Part shown: piece by piece, positions 26,448-30,973 of the stretch
Position numbering within the stretch: the first letter of the stretch is position 1
Layout: every line of letters begins with the position of its first letter
Assembly: GCA_009602725.1 (NCBI GenBank)
Contig: WELB01000412.1
Location: 1 to 30,973, forward strand
DNA length: 30,973 nucleotides
Source of the DNA: Spirogloea muscicola
Lineage: Eukaryota; Streptophyta; Zygnematophyceae; Spirogloeales; Spirogloeaceae
Reading direction: 5' to 3'
Made by a program: the position numbers and the translations under genes
The notes under the pieces: generated by a model
What the model was told of the DNA's origin: nothing
Databases searched by the model: none
The model's input: the letters and a program-made list of their open reading frames with translations, nothing else

Positions 26448-28035
26448 GCCTACCTCCTCATCGAGCTTATAACATTCCATTGGAGCCAGGCGCCAACCCG
26501 CCTTACGGTCCCATGTACCGGCTGAGCCCTCGTCGTAGTTCGAGAAATGCAATCCCAGGTTGAGGATCTGCTGGGCAAGGGCTACATTGAGCCATCTCAG
26601 TCGCCGTACGGAGCACCTATCCTCTTTGTGGAATGAAATGATGGCACTCTACAGATGTGCATTGGCTATCGGGCTTTGAGCAATCTCACTACTAAGAACC
26701 GATATACATTGCCTCGGATAGATGATCTGATCGATTGGCTTGCAGGGGCCACTGTGTTTAGCTCCCTGGACCCCTAGTGGACATCACCAAATTCAAATCA
26801 CGCCTGCGGATGTTCTAAAGTCGTCAGTATGTATGCTTGGGCACTTTGATTTCAAGGTGCTGAGCTTTGGTCTGACCAATGCACCGGCTACGTTCCAGTC
26901 TGTGATGACGAGGGTCTTTGGCCCCCTGCTCTTTGATTTGTGCTGGTGTACTTGGACGACGTACTGGTGTTCAGCAAAACGCCGGAGGATCACGCGAGGC
27001 ACCTGCGCCGAGTGCTGCAGTTGCTGCGTGAAAACCAATTTGGTGCCAAGAGGTAAAAATGCGCCCCTAAAGTGTGGAAGCTGCATGAGGTACTTGAGAG
27101 GCCGGTCTTGCCCCCGATCATTGCTTTACAAACCACCTCTGGAGGAAGTTTGCAAGCTTATTGGCACGAAGCAGGCAATGTCCACAGCCTTCCATCCACA
27201 GAGTGATGGCCAAATTGAGAGAATGCATCGGGTGATTGAGGACATGCCGATGCACATTGTCAATCCCAGCCAAACTGATTGGGAAGTGTAATTTTTGGCT
27301 CCAGCTGAATATGCCGTGAACAATGCCTATCATGCGTCCACGAAAGAGACACCGTTCTTCCTCCAACTGTGGTCATCATCCCCGAGCTCCACTTCAGGTG
27401 GGGAAGCCGGAATGAGTTCCCGCCGCGGTAGTCTTTATTGGGAACCTCTTAGAGGCTCAGAGACGAGCTCGGGACCTCTTGGAATTGACCAGAGTCGTCA
27501 GAAGGCTTACGCTGACGAATATCGGAAGTATGTGTCCTTCGACGTTGGTGCGCAAGTGATGCTGAGCACGAAACACTTATCCTCGCGGGCTGTGGGTACG
27601 CGCGCAAGTTCCTACCCAAATGGATTGGACCATCTGCAGTAGTACGCCTTGTGGGCAAGGTGTCCTTCGAGTCGAAGACACCGGCGCATTAGAAGGTCCA
27701 TAACGTCTTCCATGTGTCGCAGCTGAGGGCTTTCCTTTCGGATGGCCGCGTCGAACCGCCCCCACCTTTGCCAGTGATCGAGGATGATCTTGAGTTTGAG
27801 ATGGAAGAGTCTTGTCTCACAGGGAAACTCCGAGGCCGTAAGACCCGTAATTACCTGGTGAAGTGGCTCGGGTATGGGCCTGAGCACGAGACGTGGAAGC
27901 CTGCGGCCAATTTGGCAAATTTCCAGATGCTCTTATACCTGGCCAAGCGTGGTACTTGTCCTAGGCTTGGTCGAGGCAGCATCCGCCTGGCATCGCAACA
28001 CCTGTCGGCTGCTTTCTTGTTGTTCCCGAGGACGT
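26448..28035 (+). pseudogene. RT, integrase end and chromodomain of the plus-strand gypsy relic
   Basis: Resumes with PPYGPMYRLSP-like reading (about 26500), RT start, HQIQITPADV (about 26784), KVLSFGLTNAPATFQSVMTR (26857-26915), FDLCWCTWTTYW where a frame shift hides the catalytic YLDD-type site, then AKRRRITRG. Near 27120 the reading jumps to EEVCKLIGTKQAMSTAFHPQ, the end of the integrase core, so RNase H, the zinc finger and most of integrase are deleted. Then EYAVNNAYHASTKETPFF, YVSFDVGAQVMLSTKHLSSRAVG (27530-27600), and a complete chromodomain LEFEMEESCLTGK to YLVKWLGYGPEHETWKP (about 27790-27900). Inactive. Confidence 0.85.
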
Positions 28036-28053
28036 GAACAGAGTGGGGAGAGG

Positions 28054-28617
28054 TGTAACGATCCAGCCGTTTGGTTAAGCCTCACGGTGCTGTTAGCGTT
28101 ACATGACCGCTTGCCGTTTGACGGCAAGTGGGCCGCCAGGAGGCGGGCTGGCTGGCCGGCCGGGCGAGCCCCGCCCGTCCTAAAATACCCCTCGCCAAGA
28201 TCCACCCGCTCAAGGGAGGATCTTTGGCCCGCCGCAAGGCAGGCCATGGTGCGACCCGCTCACACCCCTGGAGGGGACGTGGCACGGGGGAGCACTACGA
28301 GCCTTGTGCTGAGACTTGACAGAAAATGGGATCTGCGAAGCCTAGGAGCAGCCTTGCCGCTGCTGCCTGCTGCGGGGCTTGCTGCAGGGAGCCCGCGGCT
28401 ACGTCCCTTCGGGGACAGCCGCCGGCTCGCGCCCAGCAGGTGGAGTCGCCGCCGGAAGGCGGCGCCATAGGGCCTGTCTTCCGCGCCTATGCGCTGTGCC
28501 TCAGCTACGCTTATGCGCTGTGCCTCACTGCTGTAGTGGGTTGGTCCCTAAACCCCCTACAGCCGAAGATAAAGGACAACTCACCCTAACTGCGTGTGCA
28601 GGGCGAGGTTCTCTACA
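28054..28617 (+). repeat. 3' LTR of the plus-strand gypsy relic, 564 bp
   Basis: Starts TGTAACGATCCAGCC directly after a purine tract (GAGTGGGGAGAGG) that follows the chromodomain, and ends TTCTCTACA. It carries the hairpin CGCCGCC-GGAA-GGCGGCG at 28447-28464, and GTAGTGGGTTGGTC and AACTGCGTG near the end. Second, shorter LTR family; a relative lies at 8630-8918. The matching 5' LTR was not found. Confidence 0.8.
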
Positions 28618-29499
28618 GTAGTATGCAACGGCCTCTGAACAGCTGAAGCCAATGCTTTGCAGCTGGCCCCCAATGTCTAGAATTCTGTAGCTCGACGCGA
28701 GCGACCTTTCACGACCAGAAGCGGAGTCTCTTAGTAAGCCTCCTTCGAGGGTCATTGACAGTGCGGCCGGCAGCAGCGCGCAAGGGCAGCTCTGCAACAA
28801 GGAGACTGCGCCGAGAAGACCGGTTGGGCCTGGCCCTCCAACGTCCTCATGACCGGTCAAGCAAGTATGGCTCAATGGATCAGGCTGATTGGTTTCTTCA
28901 GGTCCCAGTTGCGAGTCTAGCAAGGGGCCGTCTCTCTATCACCACCTACCATTACCTCGCCGCTGACCAGCCGGTGCCCACCATTGCTACTGTGGTAACC
29001 ACCAGAATGGCATGTGGGATATTTCGATGTGCAGTAGCACATGCTCTCGTTGGAGCGTCGCCTGGGCTTCCTAAACTGGTGTGGGGCTTGACCTCGCGGT
29101 GTGAAAAGCAGAGTAGGCCTGCTTGCCGGTGCCTGTGGCGGCAGGCAGCAGGATGCTTTTGCGCGCCGATGCCAGGTATGGCACAACAGATGTGCACTTT
29201 TCCTGGCCGAACGCTGCGTCAGAGGAACCTCACTTGCAGCCACGCTTCAGCCAACTTTGCAACCTCAGACCAAAACCGATGAACAACAGACAGAAGGTTG
29301 CACGACATCCTTAAGCCTGAGCCCTGTGCACTTCCGTCCATCCTGCTCACAATGCATGTCCCCCGCTTGAGGCACTTTGCAGCAGCCAACGCCTCGGTGT
29401 AATCGCCCGTCACATCACAGCTCGATACAGCAAGTCACCAGGTTTGCAACACAGGGCCACAAGGTAAGGGAGGAGGGTTGGGGACCGGCGGGGGGAAGA
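28618..29499. other. Unassigned region downstream of PGS1
   Basis: About 880 bp with no repeat matching the LTR families. Open frames exist on both strands (for example 28755-29282 plus) but show no recognisable domain or biased composition. It probably includes the 3' UTR of the PGS1 gene, whose stop is at 29500-29502. Confidence 0.4.
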
Positions 29500-30973
29500 T
29501 CACAACCATTTGTGCAGAGCTAATGTGGCAACTTGCAGCGGCAGGCTGGCACTCCGGTCAGCCTGTTTAAGCTCTTCAAGATGCACCGCATGGGCATGCA
29601 TGCATACACTGTCCATTTCCTCCCGCAGCGCAGCTTGCAGGCTTGGGTTCGATGTTACAAGTATAAACTGAGCCTCAAGGTCTCTCTCTTGAGATCGGTA
29701 CCCGTAGTTCGGGCTGCCAATTGCAGTCACGTAGGGTGCCTCGCCCTTGGTGGAGCTCACCCACAGGCCTTTGGCATGAAAGGTCCACCCTGGCTGCTTG
29801 TATTCCAACATCTGCAAGCCTGGTCTGAGGTCGTCCTCGTCGTTGTCGCGGACAACGTGTCTCGCCATTGCTTTGCGTAGGAACCGTTGCTCAAGGAACG
29901 AGTATGCAGCTGGGATGAGGCCTGAGGGTCCTCTGGATCCGTAGAAGCCGTTTGCCTGCAGGCACTCCGCCACATCTTCGAGGATAGGAGTCATTGCCAG
30001 CTTGCACTTGGGAGGGGAGGGAAAGGGGGGGGCAGGGGGGCAATGCTACTCAATCTGGGACACAATCAACAGCGTAGCTCATAGACAATGGAGCACACAG
30101 GGAGGTCGGCTGGTGACCCTTGTAGAAAGCTTTGCCAAACCCTAAACCTACACCGTATGCACGGCCTCGAGCCAGCACCTCTTAATCACGAAGCCCTAAA
30201 TGGCGGCCTGCTGGCAACCGTTGAAGAGCGGTATGCGCGTCCATTTCGATGTCAGAGGCTTACACTCGGGGAAGCCGTGAGAATGTCGACCGTGGAGGAG
30301 GTTGCGGCCCCAAGGAGTGCCGCCTCGAGGTCCGCGGTGAGGTTGAAGTAGGCCGAGGAGAAGAGGACGTGCGAGGACGGGGCCACGCGCCTCAGGAGCT
30401 CCACGGTGCAATCCTGGTCCTGCCGGAGGCCCAGCGTGCCCATCTGGACGGCAGGCACGGCCCAGGTGTCCGCCTCCCGGGCTGGGACGGCACCCGGGCC
30501 GGCGGCCGGCTGCTGGGCAGCAGCTGCACAGGCGAGAACCGGGCGGAAGGTGCGATCAGGCGCCGTTGCCTGCTCCAGGGCCACGCGCACGCCCTCCCGG
30601 AGCGGCGCCCAGGAGCTGGTGGGGTCGAGCCCCGCCGACGCGCCCGGGGCGAGCAGGGTGCCGTCGGCCGCGAGGCGGTAGGAGAAGCCCGAGACGGCGT
30701 CCACGAGCGCTGCAACGTGGGCAGCGAGCTCGGGCGCGCGCTCGACAAGCAGGTAGCGGTCCTGGCGGTCGCGGAAGTAGGCGCCGCTGAGGTTGGCGCC
30801 CGTGAGCAGCACGCTGTCATCAAACACGTGCGGTTTCATGTGGCACAACCCGCTGGCGGCCTCGCGGAGGCGCGCCGGCAGCAGCTGCACAGGCAGCAGC
30901 CTCCGCGCGGCCGCAGCGTGGCACAGCGCCACCTGCACCTGCGGGCCGCCGTCGCCGTTACCGCTGCCGCCGC
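29500..30973 (-). CDS. PGS1: PLD-type phosphatidylglycerophosphate synthase, 3' two exons (5' partial)
   Basis: Makes phosphatidylglycerophosphate from CDP-diacylglycerol and glycerol-3-phosphate, the committed step to phosphatidylglycerol and cardiolipin; in animals and fungi it is mitochondrial. Exon A (30973 or beyond to 30264) holds the first HKD motif HMKPHVFD (30842-30819; His, Lys and Asp in HxKx4D spacing), LLTGANLSGAYFRDRQDRYL and VDILTASP. Exon B (29955-29500) has ANGFYGSRGPSGLIPAAYS, the second site FHAKGLW (from 29781; HxK) and IGSPNYGYRSQERDLEAQF, the PGS1 signature. A GT-AG intron in phase 0 separates them (29956-30263). The C-terminus is natural: PLQVATLALHKWL before a TGA. The reading frame is open to the window edge, so the start and N-terminal part are outside. 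Both catalytic sites look intact. Confidence 0.92.
29956..30263 (-). other. Intron in PGS1
   Basis: 308 bp. Donor GTAAGC after TCCCCGAGT (30264); acceptor GCCTGCAG before GCAAACGGC (29955). Phase 0, so 225 codons of the visible upstream reading from 30938 join directly to ANGFYGS. A C-rich pyrimidine tract lies about 40-75 nt upstream of the acceptor on the minus strand. Confidence 0.85.

Noticed and set aside
28755-29282. 175-codon plus-strand open frame as a gene
   Set aside because: No domain, mixed composition, lies in the probable 3' flank of PGS1 and is overlapped by open frames of similar length on the other strand.

Overview
The window looks like nuclear DNA of a eukaryote, most likely a unicellular alga or related protist: GC-rich, with spliceosomal GT-AG structure in the one host gene and almost everything else made of retrotransposons of the Ty3/gypsy chromodomain (chromovirus) type. 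The host species cannot be fixed from the sequence. No rRNA, tRNA, CRISPR or bacterial operon was seen.

Layout. 1-288 is the end of a minus-strand LTR. About 586-2993 is an old plus-strand gypsy pol relic (RT, RNase H, integrase, start of the chromodomain). Inside its chromodomain sits a minus-strand element of another family, about 3152-7848: gag with two zinc knuckles, a repeat block, a broken protease, and a DNMT3-like cytosine-5 DNA methyltransferase domain (about 3385-4361, broken by frameshifts and a stop). The chromodomain resumes at 7849-7896, followed by a plus-strand fragment of the same methyltransferase-element family (about 7897-8629) with an intact protease motif. 8630-9603 holds two minus-strand LTRs; the second is the 3' LTR of a minus-strand gypsy relic whose gag-pol runs to about 13930. 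13980-16235 is a pile of nested LTR pieces with the 3' end of a LINE-like element dropped into one of them.

16361-21701 is the only intact element: a minus-strand Ty3/gypsy chromovirus, 375-bp LTRs differing at one base, 5-bp target duplication GTATA, intact gag and pol. Gag and pol are joined by a textbook -1 frameshift signal (slippery GGGAAAC, 4-nt spacer, perfect 9-bp hairpin). After it come a solo LTR with a 5-bp duplication (21907-22705), an LTR relic, an inverted chromodomain relic, and a second plus-strand gypsy relic (about 23580-28617) that carries its own nested insertions: an unexplained 330-bp block, a LINE-like 3' end, and a second solo LTR with perfect target duplication (25549-26447). 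It ends in its own 3' LTR.

The only host gene seen is at the right edge, on the minus strand: the 3' two exons of a PLD-type phosphatidylglycerophosphate synthase (PGS1), running off the window. Transposons thus fill the 28 kb downstream of PGS1, mostly as insertions into insertions. The most notable items are the retrotransposon-borne DNA methyltransferase, the gag-pol frameshift signal, and a small covarying hairpin shared by two LTR families.
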